This document shows positions 56,255 through 64,000 of a DNA stretch of 64,000 bases, one piece after another. The notes under the pieces were generated by a model that saw nothing but the letters and a program-made list of their open reading frames with translations, was not told the origin of the DNA and searched no databases. The translations under genes were made by a program, and so were the position numbers. Every line of letters starts with the position of its first letter. Within the stretch, counting starts at the first letter, position 1. Source of the stretch: Rhodobiaceae bacterium (GTDB taxonomy: Bacteria > Pseudomonadota > Alphaproteobacteria > Parvibaculales > Parvibaculaceae); assembly GCA_003330885.1 (NCBI GenBank), contig CP030277.1, positions 1,054,001 through 1,118,000 on the forward strand. Direction: 5' to 3'.

Positions 56255-57319
56255 TCAGCCCAGCGCTGAATCCACCAAACGCTCAACCAGTGCTCCGCCT
56301 CCCCAGGACCCCAGTGGAATGAGAAGGAAGAGCGTAAAGCGTGCGATGCCACCGGGCGCAACCGGCCAAGCGTGGACCTCATTAACTTCCTTTAGGTACA
56401 TCAAAAGGCCAGCTAGGTCTTGCCCTGCTCCGGGTTTGGCATCCCGCAGAGCTGCACGTTCCACTGGAATGCGCTCATGACACCATGCGGCTTCCTTGGC
56501 CTTTTCTATCTGGATGCGTTCTCGTAACGCCCATACCGGCAAAAACAGACCGGCTAACGCTGCAACGACGCCGTAGAGCGTGATGGATGCGACCAGCAGA
56601 ACATATCGGTCAACGATTGCAACAAACGCAAACGGGGCAACAAAACCGATAACAATCGCCGCGTTGGACAAACCCTGATTTGTAAAAGGCATGTAGCGAC
56701 CGAGATCGGTGAGTTCGATCGAGGTAATTTCCCGAGCAAGTTCCCAGAAACGCACCGAGTCAGAAATGATCACATGAACAAGAAGTGCAACGCCAGCCCC
56801 AAGAACGGGCCCCACTATCCTGTGGACGTAGACTTCAGGAGACCAGTGGGCCGGGTTAAACGCATCATAATTTCCAACGATTGGAAATTCGAGGATGGGT
56901 GCCAGAAACGCAAAGAGAAACCCGCTCAAAGCGACGACGGCGAGCCGAACGGATCCATAGTCATTCAGCGCCAATTCAGTCCGAGCAATCCCGTCTCTTG
57001 GAACTTCGGGCAGCAGCTTAAGCTCTTCTATCGTCCGGTCTGTCCTGTTCTCATGTGCGGCCATCGCGGCGACGACAAACACGAGCAGTTCGCCAAGAAT
57101 GAGGGCAAGGCCCAACTCCACCAGAAAGGTTTCTAGTTGTTCTCCTGATCGCTCAACAAAGAGGCGGCCTGTGATTGCTTCGACCGACAGAACCGCAATA
57201 CCCCATAGCACCGCAAAAAGGATGCCCCCAAAAAGAGGCGTCATGCCAAGTCGGTCGAACAATTCCTGAGCGGTTGTGGTTCGCACCATCATGTCGAGTC
57301 GTTGAACGATGGTGGTCAT
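56255..57319 (-). CDS. Polytopic membrane protein coupled to MlrC, unknown function
   Basis: This 354-residue protein has roughly seven hydrophobic helices (for example GILFAVLWGIAVLSVEAI, VELGLALILGELLVFVVAAM, VGPVLGAGVALLVHVII, AIVIGFVAPFAFVAIVD). A polar loop follows the second helix (ENRTDRTIEELKLLPEVPR). I recognise no family. Its ATG overlaps the MlrC stop by 4 bases, so the two are co-translated. A link to peptide uptake or processing is possible only from that pairing. Confidence 0.65.
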   Translation of the reverse strand: MTTIVQRLDMMVRTTTAQELFDRLGMTPLFGGILFAVLWGIAVLSVEAITGRLFVERSGEQLETFLVELGLALILGELLVFVVAAMAAHENRTDRTIEELKLLPEVPRDGIARTELALNDYGSVRLAVVALSGFLFAFLAPILEFPIVGNYDAFNPAHWSPEVYVHRIVGPVLGAGVALLVHVIISDSVRFWELAREITSIELTDLGRYMPFTNQGLSNAAIVIGFVAPFAFVAIVDRYVLLVASITLYGVVAALAGLFLPVWALRERIQIEKAKEAAWCHERIPVERAALRDAKPGAGQDLAGLLMYLKEVNEVHAWPVAPGGIARFTLFLLIPLGSWGGGALVERLVDSALG

Positions 57320-58827
57320 GACGTTTCCTTTGCTCCTGGCATCAGGCGGATATCTTTGCGAAGACTCTGGTAGACGAGAGTCCGGTGGTCAGCGGGGTTA
57401 GGACCGGGGCTTGAAACAACCAAGACATCCGTTGCGATCGGTTCAAAGTCGGCTCTGAAATGCACGGAGCTTTTGACCACCACAATCTTCTGTTGCCTTG
57501 GGTCGACACCCAAATGGGAAAACATGGCTTGGTCTGCGCATTGAACTTTCTTGGATCCGACAACGATTTTCACACCGCCTATCTCCAACAATGCTGTCGG
57601 CCCAAGCGACAATCGAATGCCGTCATAGTAAGGCCCGGTCGCATCAAATTCACCATCCGACAAACGAAGGACAGCGAAGTCACCTGAGACTGGTGTTTCT
57701 TCTGGGGCCCCGCCTGAGTGGGCGCCTAGGTTCAAGGAGACTTGGCTACCCTCACCCGCGGCATGCGCCGCACTCGCTCCGCTGGGGTCATAGAGTACGC
57801 CAACGATTGCGTCGTCGACTTGAGAGGCGATCAGTTCCTTCAGGATGCCAACCGTATCCCCATTGCCGCCCGCTCCCGGATTGTCTTGCGTGTCGGCCAG
57901 GACAATCGGACCGGCGTCTGATTGATTTGCTAGTGCGAGCTCGATCGCTTCTTTGGGCGTCAGCAGCGGCGCGGAAAAATCAGACTCCGACGTGACGATC
58001 CGATTTTTCAAGTGATCAAGCGTTTGCTGAACACCCGTGGCTGTTGCGCCATAAACCAAGATCGCGGGTCCACACTCGTGAATATCGGCTGGCGAAAAAC
58101 CAGTAGCAAAAGACGCCCCTAATATGCCTTCATTCTTGCCAGTGTGAGTGTCCAGTTTCCCTATCTCCGCATAAATTGAGGCTGCTGGCTCAACCAGAGA
58201 ACAACTCCCTGTAAGAGGGATAAGGAAGTTCGGTTTGTAAAAGGCTTTCGCAGGCTTCTTGTTTTCAATTGTAATCTGATGAAGCACGCGCGCCGAGCGC
58301 CTGCCCGTTTCTGCCATGTCCACATGCGGATAAGTTCGATAGGCCGTCAGGAAGTCAGAGGCGTCGACCATCTGCTGCGTAATGTTGGCATGCAGATCAA
58401 GGCTCGCGACAACGAGGATGTCTGGGCCAGCAACATCCCTTACGGCTCTCAGCAATGCCCCTTCGCCGTCTTCTAGATGCTCCGCGACCATGGCCCCATG
58501 AAGGTCGAGATAGACCGCATCCACGTCTTCAACAACTTTGGAAAGAGCGTCTAACATCAACGCTGTGACACGCTGATATGCGTCGCGCGTCACAAACCCG
58601 GACGGGGTTGCAGAGCACCACGCAAGCGGTTCAAAAGTATGGCCAAGGCGCCCGGCTTGTTCGAGGAACCCGCCAAGAGGAATATTCATGCCCAGACACG
58701 CCGTCAACAAGGGCTCCCCGACCTGAAGTCCCGGCCAACTGTCCGCTTGTTCAAACGCGCTCCAGTCCGCCTTCATAGGCGCAAATGTATTTGTTTCGTG
58801 CTGGAAACCACCAACCGCAATCTTCAT
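57316..58827 (-). CDS. M81-family metallopeptidase (MlrC-like)
   Basis: This 503-residue protein has the DUF1485/MlrC layout: N-terminal VGGFQHETNTFAP, VYLDLHGAMVAEHLEDGEG and VVASLDLHANITQQMVD, PHVDMAETGRRS, and a C-terminal domain with VLADTQDNPGAGGNGDT. MlrC degrades linearised microcystin in sphingomonads, but the family is broad and genome context here (no mlrA or mlrB) gives no reason to assume that substrate. It is coupled to the membrane protein downstream and divergent from the EthD-like gene. Confidence 0.88.
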   Translation of the reverse strand: MKIAVGGFQHETNTFAPMKADWSAFEQADSWPGLQVGEPLLTACLGMNIPLGGFLEQAGRLGHTFEPLAWCSATPSGFVTRDAYQRVTALMLDALSKVVEDVDAVYLDLHGAMVAEHLEDGEGALLRAVRDVAGPDILVVASLDLHANITQQMVDASDFLTAYRTYPHVDMAETGRRSARVLHQITIENKKPAKAFYKPNFLIPLTGSCSLVEPAASIYAEIGKLDTHTGKNEGILGASFATGFSPADIHECGPAILVYGATATGVQQTLDHLKNRIVTSESDFSAPLLTPKEAIELALANQSDAGPIVLADTQDNPGAGGNGDTVGILKELIASQVDDAIVGVLYDPSGASAAHAAGEGSQVSLNLGAHSGGAPEETPVSGDFAVLRLSDGEFDATGPYYDGIRLSLGPTALLEIGGVKIVVGSKKVQCADQAMFSHLGVDPRQQKIVVVKSSVHFRADFEPIATDVLVVSSPGPNPADHRTLVYQSLRKDIRLMPGAKETS

Positions 58828-58892
58828 GCAAACGATCCCTCTTGTTGCTACGATAGCCGCAACCAGAAATGAAATCGAGGGAGGAACCGGCC

Positions 58893-59273
58893 ATGATCCG
58901 GATCACATTCTGTCTGACCAAACGCGATGAGTTGAGCCTTGAGGAGTTTCAGGGCTATTGGCTGAACAAGCACGCACCGCTGGTAAAGTCGGTTGCTGGC
59001 GATCTGAGGATCAAGAAATACGTGCAGCTCCACACCCGCGAATGGGCGGAGAATGACGGGGCCCGTGCCTCACGTGCAGGATCGCTGGAAGCCGCACCCG
59101 CCATCTATGATGGCGTTGCTGAGCTTTGGTGGGACAGTCTGGAAGATTTGCGCGCTGCGGTTTCAACTGAGGAAGGCCAAAGAGCGGGTGTGACCTTGCT
59201 CAAGGATGAGGCGAAATTCATCGATTTCTCCCGCTCACCGCTCTGGTATGGCGAAGAACATCAAATTATCTGA
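58893..59273 (+). CDS. EthD-domain protein
   Basis: This 126-residue protein has the dimeric alpha-beta barrel signature: MIRITFCLTKRDELSLEEFQ, then YWLNKHAPLVKSVAG, and YDGVAELWWDSLEDLRAAVS. EthD-like proteins are small ligand-binding or accessory proteins, some linked to degradation pathways. ATG at 58893 follows GGAGG by 7 bases; an ATG at 58869 is possible but lies before that site. It is divergent from the M81 peptidase. Confidence 0.85.
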   Translation: MIRITFCLTKRDELSLEEFQGYWLNKHAPLVKSVAGDLRIKKYVQLHTREWAENDGARASRAGSLEAAPAIYDGVAELWWDSLEDLRAAVSTEEGQRAGVTLLKDEAKFIDFSRSPLWYGEEHQII

Positions 59274-59281
59274 CGGGCGGC

Positions 59282-60010
59282 TTAGCGTTTATCGTTTGCA
59301 TTGACCCAGAGTTGCGCCTGTAGTCGGCCCTCGGCGCGCTCATCTGCGCTGATGTAGCGCTCTGTGGCATCGTACACGTCTGACACTTTGTTTCTATTCG
59401 ACGCGTCGGAATAGCGTCGAGCCAGATCCAGATACATTGCTGCCTTTGCAGGGTCTTCGACCACCCCATCGCCCTTTGCGTATATTTCCGCGAGCAGGAG
59501 GTAGGTCGGTACATAAAATTTGTTCGCAGATAGAGAGAGCCAGCGAATACCCTCTATCCTGTCACGGGCAACACCTTGGCCTTCGCGATGCATCACGCCC
59601 AGATAATACTGTGCCGGACCACTGAACTGCAGTGCTGCTTTATCAAACCAGTTCGCAGCCTCCAGATAGTTTTGCTCTATGTCAGCTTCTTCGTCGCCAT
59701 TGTAGTAGTAGAGGGCTGTTTCGACCTGAGCATCGGAATGTCCACGCTGCGCGGCCTGTAGAAAGAAAGGAAATGCGAGGCGCGAAGATTTGGTCAGGCC
59801 ATTGCCTGATTTGTACATGTGTCCCACCAGGAATGCGGCAATGACATTCCCGTTTTCAGCGTCGAGTTTCCATTCCTCTGCTGCCCCAGCCGCATCGCCA
59901 CTTTGATAGAGCTCCAGACCGCGATCAAAATCGGCATAGGCTGCCGTGAGGGTCATCGGGAGGATAAGTGCGGTTTTTAGGAAAATGGAGCTTAGGAAGG
60001 TACGCGGCAT
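59282..60010 (-). CDS. Sel1-repeat exported protein
   Basis: This 242-residue protein has a signal peptide (MPRTFLSSIFLKTALILPMTLTAAYA) and four to five Sel1-like repeats (NVIAAFLVGHMYKSGNGLTK, QYYLGVMHREGQGVARD, YLLLAEIYAKGDGVVED). Such solenoids mediate protein contacts in the periplasm; the partner is unknown. ATG at 60010 places the signal first; a longer frame to 60061 adds a polar stretch. It converges on the EthD gene with 8 bases between. Confidence 0.82.
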   Translation of the reverse strand: MPRTFLSSIFLKTALILPMTLTAAYADFDRGLELYQSGDAAGAAEEWKLDAENGNVIAAFLVGHMYKSGNGLTKSSRLAFPFFLQAAQRGHSDAQVETALYYYNGDEEADIEQNYLEAANWFDKAALQFSGPAQYYLGVMHREGQGVARDRIEGIRWLSLSANKFYVPTYLLLAEIYAKGDGVVEDPAKAAMYLDLARRYSDASNRNKVSDVYDATERYISADERAEGRLQAQLWVNANDKR

Positions 60011-60272
60011 AAGGTGACTCTCAGCTGATTTGGTGACGGGATAGTACCCAATTCTGGGCATTCGCGCTGATCGAATAGTCTATGTGGTAAATGCACGAGC
60101 TTCAGACACCCGGACTGAACTACAGGTGAACGCGACGACTAACCCCAAAAATCGGGTGCTTTGTCGCACAAAACCTACGCCTTTCTGCCATTGACGCGGG
60201 CTCCGCGCCACGCCAACATTCCCATAACAATCAAAATCACATTGCCAAGAAGCAATCTAAGGGAGCGAAAAC

Positions 60273-61355
60273 ATGAAAGCGGCTGTGTTACGGGAGGTGG
60301 GCAAACCACTCCAGATCGAAGATGTTCAGATCAACAAACCAGGGCCCCACGAGGTACTCATCCGGACAGCGGCGGCGGGTGTCTGCCACTCTGACTTGCA
60401 TTTTGTGAACGGAACTTATCCTTATCCCCTCCCAGCGGTTCTGGGACACGAATCTTCCGGTGTGGTCGAACAGATCGGATCTGAGGTCCGCACTGTCGCT
60501 GTCGGCGATCACGTTATTACTTGTCTGAGCGCCTTCTGCGGGCATTGCGAGCACTGCCTCACTGGGCACATGTCACGCTGCCCAGGCACTGAGACGCAGC
60601 GTGGTCCAGACGATGAACCTCGTCTCGCCAATGCGGCTGACCCGATGTATCAGTTCCTCAACCTCTCTTCCTTCGCAGAGCAGATGTTGATCCATGAACA
60701 TGCCTGCACCAAAATCCGCAAAGACATGCCAATGGATGTCGCGGCATTGATTGGCTGCTCTGTGACAACAGGTGTTGGCGCGATTACAAACACAGCAAAA
60801 GTCCAGCCCGGCGAAACAGTGGCTGTCATCGGCTGTGGAGGCGTCGGCCTTGCCGCGATTAACGGTGCATCAATCGCCGGTGCCGGACGCATCATCGCGG
60901 TCGATATGCAGGGATCTAAACTTAATCTCGCAAAAGAGTTCGGAGCTACTGACGTTGTTGATGCCTCGCAGGGTGATCCTGTGGCACAGGTCATGGAACT
61001 GACCGGTGGCGGCGTTCATCATGCGCTCGAAGCCATTGGCCTCAAACCAACAACAGAGCAAGCGTTCAAAATGCTCGCTCGGGGCGGCACGGCAACGGTC
61101 ATCGGCATGATCCCTCTCGGCACGAATATCGAGCTGCACGGCGCAGACTTCCTCGCTGAAAAGAAGATCCAAGGCTCGCTCATGGGATCAAACCGCTTCC
61201 CGGTTGATATGCCGCGCTATGTAGACTTCTACATGGCAGGCAAGCTGAAGCTCGACAACATGATCTCACAACGGATCAAACTGGCCGATGTGAACAGTGC
61301 GTTTGATGAACTGGAACGCGGTGAGCTCGCCCGCTCCGTCATCATGTTTGACTGA
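60273..61355 (+). CDS. Zinc-dependent medium-chain alcohol dehydrogenase
   Basis: This 360-residue MDR enzyme has catalytic-zinc residues in GVCHSDLHFV and VLGHESSGVVE, and structural-zinc Cys in FCGHCEHCLTGHMSRC. The cofactor loop is VAVIGCGGVGLAAINGA followed by IAVDMQGSKL, which suits NAD rather than NADP. It resembles class III/AdhD-like alcohol or S-hydroxymethylglutathione dehydrogenases; the substrate is not evident. AAGGGAG lies 9 bases before the ATG, and a strong terminator follows the stop. Confidence 0.92.
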   Translation: MKAAVLREVGKPLQIEDVQINKPGPHEVLIRTAAAGVCHSDLHFVNGTYPYPLPAVLGHESSGVVEQIGSEVRTVAVGDHVITCLSAFCGHCEHCLTGHMSRCPGTETQRGPDDEPRLANAADPMYQFLNLSSFAEQMLIHEHACTKIRKDMPMDVAALIGCSVTTGVGAITNTAKVQPGETVAVIGCGGVGLAAINGASIAGAGRIIAVDMQGSKLNLAKEFGATDVVDASQGDPVAQVMELTGGGVHHALEAIGLKPTTEQAFKMLARGGTATVIGMIPLGTNIELHGADFLAEKKIQGSLMGSNRFPVDMPRYVDFYMAGKLKLDNMISQRIKLADVNSAFDELERGELARSVIMFD

Positions 61356-61376
61356 TAAATCCAAGTAGGACGAATG

Positions 61377-61402
61377 AAGGGCGGTCTCTGGGCCGCCCTT
61401 TT
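61377..61402 (+). terminator. Rho-independent terminator after alcohol dehydrogenase
   Basis: AAGGGCGG-TCTCTGGG-CCGCCCTT is a perfect 8-bp GC-rich stem followed by TTTT, 21 bases after the stop. It also borders the stop of the convergent beta-lactamase-like gene, so it may slow opposing transcription as well. Confidence 0.85.
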
Positions 61403-62562
61403 CATTTGAGATGGTACAGAAGCCCCGCGTAGAGCATGGAGAAGGCCGTCTCATCCAATGCTTCCACGTGGTTCCATGTAGCACTCACGCAATACAATTT
61501 GCCGTCCTTGGATGTAAGTGCGGTTGTGAAACTGAGAGCGCCGAAATCACTTCCGCCTTTGTAGGCCACCTCTTTCCAATCACTCTTGAGTGCGACCCCT
61601 GGATTGATTTGAACGACGTCTATGTGTCGAACGTCATTCATCAATTTGCAGAGTTCTTCGCCAGAAAAAAACCATTCAATCTGCAATAGTGGGTCAGTGT
61701 TGAGGTCACCTATCGCTGGCAGAGTCTTGCCAGACAATCCGGCCAATATCCGCATTCTCTCGTCGAAATTGCCCTCGGCGAAGGCCCGCCGCAGATCTGT
61801 CGCATCTCTGCGTTTAAGCTGAAAGAACTCGCGTGTTGTGAGAAACGGACGGTTCAGGGGACTTACCGTCTCCAGAGTGCCTCTCGACACAAGATCAATG
61901 AGTGCGTCCGTTGCTGTGTTATCGCTGATGGAAATCATCATGCTGGCAAGCGTGTGCACGGTAATAGGCGCGCCGGTAGGCCAGTCCTGTAACTGCCCCG
62001 ATGGCAAACTTCGCCAGGCATCATCGAAATTGACGACCTGCTGCCACTCCAGCTTGCCGGCACCAATCAGCTGATCCAGCGCTTTAAGGACGGCCAATTT
62101 GAACGTTGATCCCACGGCAAGGACGCTATCGCCGTTGAGGTCGCCCAAAGCCCCTCCGTCGCCTGTTATGTAGACAGATACGTCGCCGGGCAGTTCCTCA
62201 AACTTTGCAACCGCTTCCTCCAAGGAGGCGGAATAGACGACCGGCGGGTCGATCCATAGTGACGATATGAGACCATCTGATGTAACCGCGATATCAAAGG
62301 TGAACTCACCCAGCTCAAACCGCGCGACGCATTTCGGCGCGCAAGGTTCAATCGCCTGGAGGGCTCCAAGCTCATCCTGTAGCTGCTGAACCACCCTCGG
62401 TACTGCTGATGACAGCCCTTGATTGGCAAACCACTCAAGTCCGACTTCCTCAGCAGAAAATAGTCTCTCCGCTGCTTCCTCCGCACCCAACACGTCGGCC
62501 TCGGCACGCAGGGCAAATATCAATGACCCAGCAACCATCAGCGCCAACATAAAAATCCGCAT
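61402..62562 (-). CDS. Exported class A beta-lactamase-like serine hydrolase
   Basis: This 386-residue protein has a signal peptide (MRIFMLALMVAGSLIFALRAEA), an N-terminal region of about 110 residues with two Cys (EPCAPKCVARF), and a penicillin-interacting fold. The catalytic motifs are STFK (Ser152, Lys155), SDN (213-215) and KGG (335-337) in place of KTG. No class A Glu166 loop is evident. It may be a cell-wall hydrolase or esterase rather than a drug-inactivating enzyme (inference). Confidence 0.82.
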   Translation of the reverse strand: MRIFMLALMVAGSLIFALRAEADVLGAEEAAERLFSAEEVGLEWFANQGLSSAVPRVVQQLQDELGALQAIEPCAPKCVARFELGEFTFDIAVTSDGLISSLWIDPPVVYSASLEEAVAKFEELPGDVSVYITGDGGALGDLNGDSVLAVGSTFKLAVLKALDQLIGAGKLEWQQVVNFDDAWRSLPSGQLQDWPTGAPITVHTLASMMISISDNTATDALIDLVSRGTLETVSPLNRPFLTTREFFQLKRRDATDLRRAFAEGNFDERMRILAGLSGKTLPAIGDLNTDPLLQIEWFFSGEELCKLMNDVRHIDVVQINPGVALKSDWKEVAYKGGSDFGALSFTTALTSKDGKLYCVSATWNHVEALDETAFSMLYAGLLYHLK

Positions 62563-62699
62563 AAACCCTCACCTTTTCGCCAGAAAAGCCCGCCTCAAGA
62601 GAAGTGTAACAGTGTGTTTCAATCGGTTGAAGCACCCTGGAATACTCCCCAATTCTTAAGGGTCACGGCATTTCGTGATGTTTATGAAAGGAGACTCAC

Positions 62700-63119
62700 A
62701 TGTCCTACGCCTCGGATGCTTCCGGTTCCCAGAACGGGTTCGGTTTGGAGAGGCTTGATGATCTGCCGAAAGGTGCCTGGATTGCGATCATGGTGGTCGC
62801 GTTCGTCCTAGCCTGGCCGATTGGTCTGCTGGTTTTGGGTTACCTGCTTTGGAGTGGAAAAATGCAATCTTGGAGAAGTGACTATCGTTGCAGCAAGCGC
62901 AGCCGTCGCCGTCACGGGCGCCGTTCGCGGCCGACCGGAAACTCGGCTTTTGATGGCTATCGCAGCGAAACCTTGAAGCGGCTTGAAGAAGAGCAGGAAG
63001 CGTTTGAAGCGTTTCTGGCCCAGCTTCGGCAAGCCAAGGACCAAAAAGAGTTCGATGAGTTTATGGCAATGCGAACTCGCGGCGGTGAAGAGCCAAGCTC
63101 GACATCCACCACGGTTTAA
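62700..63119 (+). CDS. DUF2852 membrane protein
   Basis: This 139-residue protein has one long hydrophobic segment (AWIAIMVVAFVLAWPIGLLVLGYLLWSGK-type, about 26-52), a very basic stretch (KRSRRRHGRRSR), and a C-terminal amphipathic helix (LEEEQEAFEAFLAQLRQAKDQKEFDEFM). This is the DUF2852 layout, seen mainly in Alphaproteobacteria, with unknown function. AAAGGAG lies 7 bases before the ATG. Confidence 0.85.
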   Translation: MSYASDASGSQNGFGLERLDDLPKGAWIAIMVVAFVLAWPIGLLVLGYLLWSGKMQSWRSDYRCSKRSRRRHGRRSRPTGNSAFDGYRSETLKRLEEEQEAFEAFLAQLRQAKDQKEFDEFMAMRTRGGEEPSSTSTTV

Positions 63120-63134
63120 TACATTCCTCAGGCG

Positions 63135-63767
63135 CTAGCTGGTGACGTCTTCAGACGAAGGCGTCACTTCTGGCGTTTGGGAATCAGCCTTGTTCACCAG
63201 GGCATTCATGAAGTCTGGGTTTGCCATGACTTCTGAAACGACTTTGCCGAGGGCAGCCTCTAACGCCGCCTTGGCATTAGCGCCGTCTGCCAAGACGACT
63301 TCATCAGTTTGGTTCGCTGAAAAGGTTTTATCAAAGCTTGGCTCGACCGTGTCACCCACTAAAATATGGACGACCACATTCGACACTGCCGATCCGGTAA
63401 AAAAACCAACCTCATACTGATTGTAGAACTCGTTGAGTTTAGCCGTAACAGACAGACCTGAATTCCCAACATCAAACCCGCGCGACCGCAGCTCTTGCTT
63501 CAACGCTCGCTCAACAAGCTCAGTTGGATTTTGAGTTGCGCGGATTGCCGCCATTTCCATGCCATATCCATTAATCTTGCGGGATATGACCGTCCTGTTG
63601 GTGGTTCGCGCATCAACAACATCAAGATTGATTTGCAGACCTTTTGCAGCTTCAACAGAGGCCGAACTCGTTGTGGGAACATACCTTAGTGCAACCTTGT
63701 CCTCCGACAATGCACAACCTGCCAGTAGAGTCAGAGCGATCATGCTCAGAATGAATCTAGAAGTCAT
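63135..63767 (-). CDS. YajG-like lipoprotein
   Basis: This 210-residue lipoprotein has a signal ending LTLLAGC (acylated Cys) and the YajG-type sequence VVDARTTNRTVISRKINGYGMEM followed by a domain with ALKQELRSRGFDVG and EFYNQYEVG. YajG relatives are outer-membrane lipoproteins of unknown role. ATG at 63767 has AGGAGAG 8 bases upstream; GTG at 63776 is the alternative. It lies 18 bases after the partial gene at the right edge, so the two probably form a unit. Confidence 0.75.
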   Translation of the reverse strand: MTSRFILSMIALTLLAGCALSEDKVALRYVPTTSSASVEAAKGLQINLDVVDARTTNRTVISRKINGYGMEMAAIRATQNPTELVERALKQELRSRGFDVGNSGLSVTAKLNEFYNQYEVGFFTGSAVSNVVVHILVGDTVEPSFDKTFSANQTDEVVLADGANAKAALEAALGKVVSEVMANPDFMNALVNKADSQTPEVTPSSEDVTS

Positions 63768-63785
63768 TTGTTTCACTCTCCTGAA

Positions 63786-64000
63786 TTACGACCTAAATGC
63801 CTGCTTGCATAAAGATTCAGCAAACTCTTGGCTCAGAGATCTCTCAGCGTCAGCCATTCCGGCAGCTGCCAAAATACCTCCACCACCAACAGATTCAGAA
63901 ACGTCGTAGTCACCAACCACCTGATTAGTTTTCGGCTCAATAAGCTTTGCAGTTCCCTGCAATTTGGCCCCGTCACCCAGTAGGATTGTCATCGCGGCGT
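63786..64000 (-). CDS. Partial envelope protein, C-terminal part
   Basis: The frame enters from the right edge and ends at 63786, leaving about 71 residues. They contain AKLIEPKTNQVVGDYDVSES, a Gly-rich stretch (VGGGGILAAAGMADAE) and SLSQEFAESLCKQAF. The pattern is like DUF4410-type lipoproteins that often accompany YajG-like genes, but with only the C-terminus the family is not secure. The Met near the edge is probably internal. Confidence 0.5.
   Translation of the reverse strand, partial: AAMTILLGDGAKLQGTAKLIEPKTNQVVGDYDVSESVGGGGILAAAGMADAERSLSQEFAESLCKQAFRS

Noticed and set aside
1-64000. CRISPR arrays, IS elements, prophage genes, rRNA
   Set aside because: No regularly spaced repeats, transposase, integrase, phage structural genes or rRNA sequence were seen on either strand.

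Overview
This 64 kb window reads as chromosomal sequence from a free-living, probably marine, alphaproteobacterium of the Hyphomicrobiales/Parvibaculales type; that placement is inferred from gene families and gene order. It rests on the block dgt/argS/SPOR/nagZ/scpAB/tatABC/serS/surE/pcm/LytM/yajC/secDF in an order familiar from that class, on the alphaproteobacterial LexA operator GTTC-N7-GTTC upstream of uvrA, on complex I assembly factor homologues (Mth938/NDUFAF3-like and an NDUFAF6-like squalene/phytoene synthase fold protein), and on a tRNA-guanine transglycosylase that has lost most of its zinc ligands. Genes are densely packed. I saw no IS element, prophage, CRISPR array or rRNA. One tRNA gene, tRNA-Lys(UUU), is present.

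Layout. 1-2.3 kb: end of a DUF454 membrane protein gene, a TPR-SPOR envelope protein and a DUF805 protein. 2.4-10.4 kb: cell-surface sugar genes, namely glmS and glmU (UDP-GlcNAc supply), a membrane WbpM/FlaA1-type NDP-sugar 4,6-dehydratase, galE, and an unusual CysN-like/APS kinase fusion whose GTPase half has lost its nucleotide-binding motifs. 10.5-17.4 kb: an accessory-looking segment with a small membrane protein, a SPOR lipoprotein, and a translationally coupled cassette of fatty-acyl-AMP ligase, acyl carrier protein and a DUF2920-like alpha/beta hydrolase. A YHYH-domain protein, the tRNA-Lys gene and a second copy of the DUF2920-like hydrolase follow. This cassette is the best candidate here for an undescribed system, possibly one that acylates a surface sugar or protein.

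17.5-24.8 kb: housekeeping genes for queuosine synthesis (tgt, queA), two tandem cyclophilins, coaD, gyrA and ssb. 25-36.3 kb: a GNAT acetyltransferase and uvrA behind a LexA box, a polytopic membrane protein, a Tat-exported PhoD-type phosphatase, two tandem NylA-like amidases and trmFO. 36.3-54.9 kb: the long conserved envelope, export and chromosome block, almost all on the minus strand, interrupted only by a plus-strand DUF815 ATPase. It includes secD/secF/yajC and tatABC (protein export), scpA/scpB (chromosome condensation), nagZ and a LytM/LysM lipoprotein (peptidoglycan), and argS, serS, surE, pcm and dgt.

55-64 kb: erpA (Fe-S carrier) behind a clear sigma70-type promoter, xthA with a start-proximal inverted repeat, an MlrC/M81 peptidase coupled to an unknown membrane protein, EthD and Sel1 proteins, a zinc alcohol dehydrogenase ending at a strong terminator, a beta-lactamase-like serine hydrolase, a DUF2852 protein and two small envelope proteins, the last cut by the window edge.
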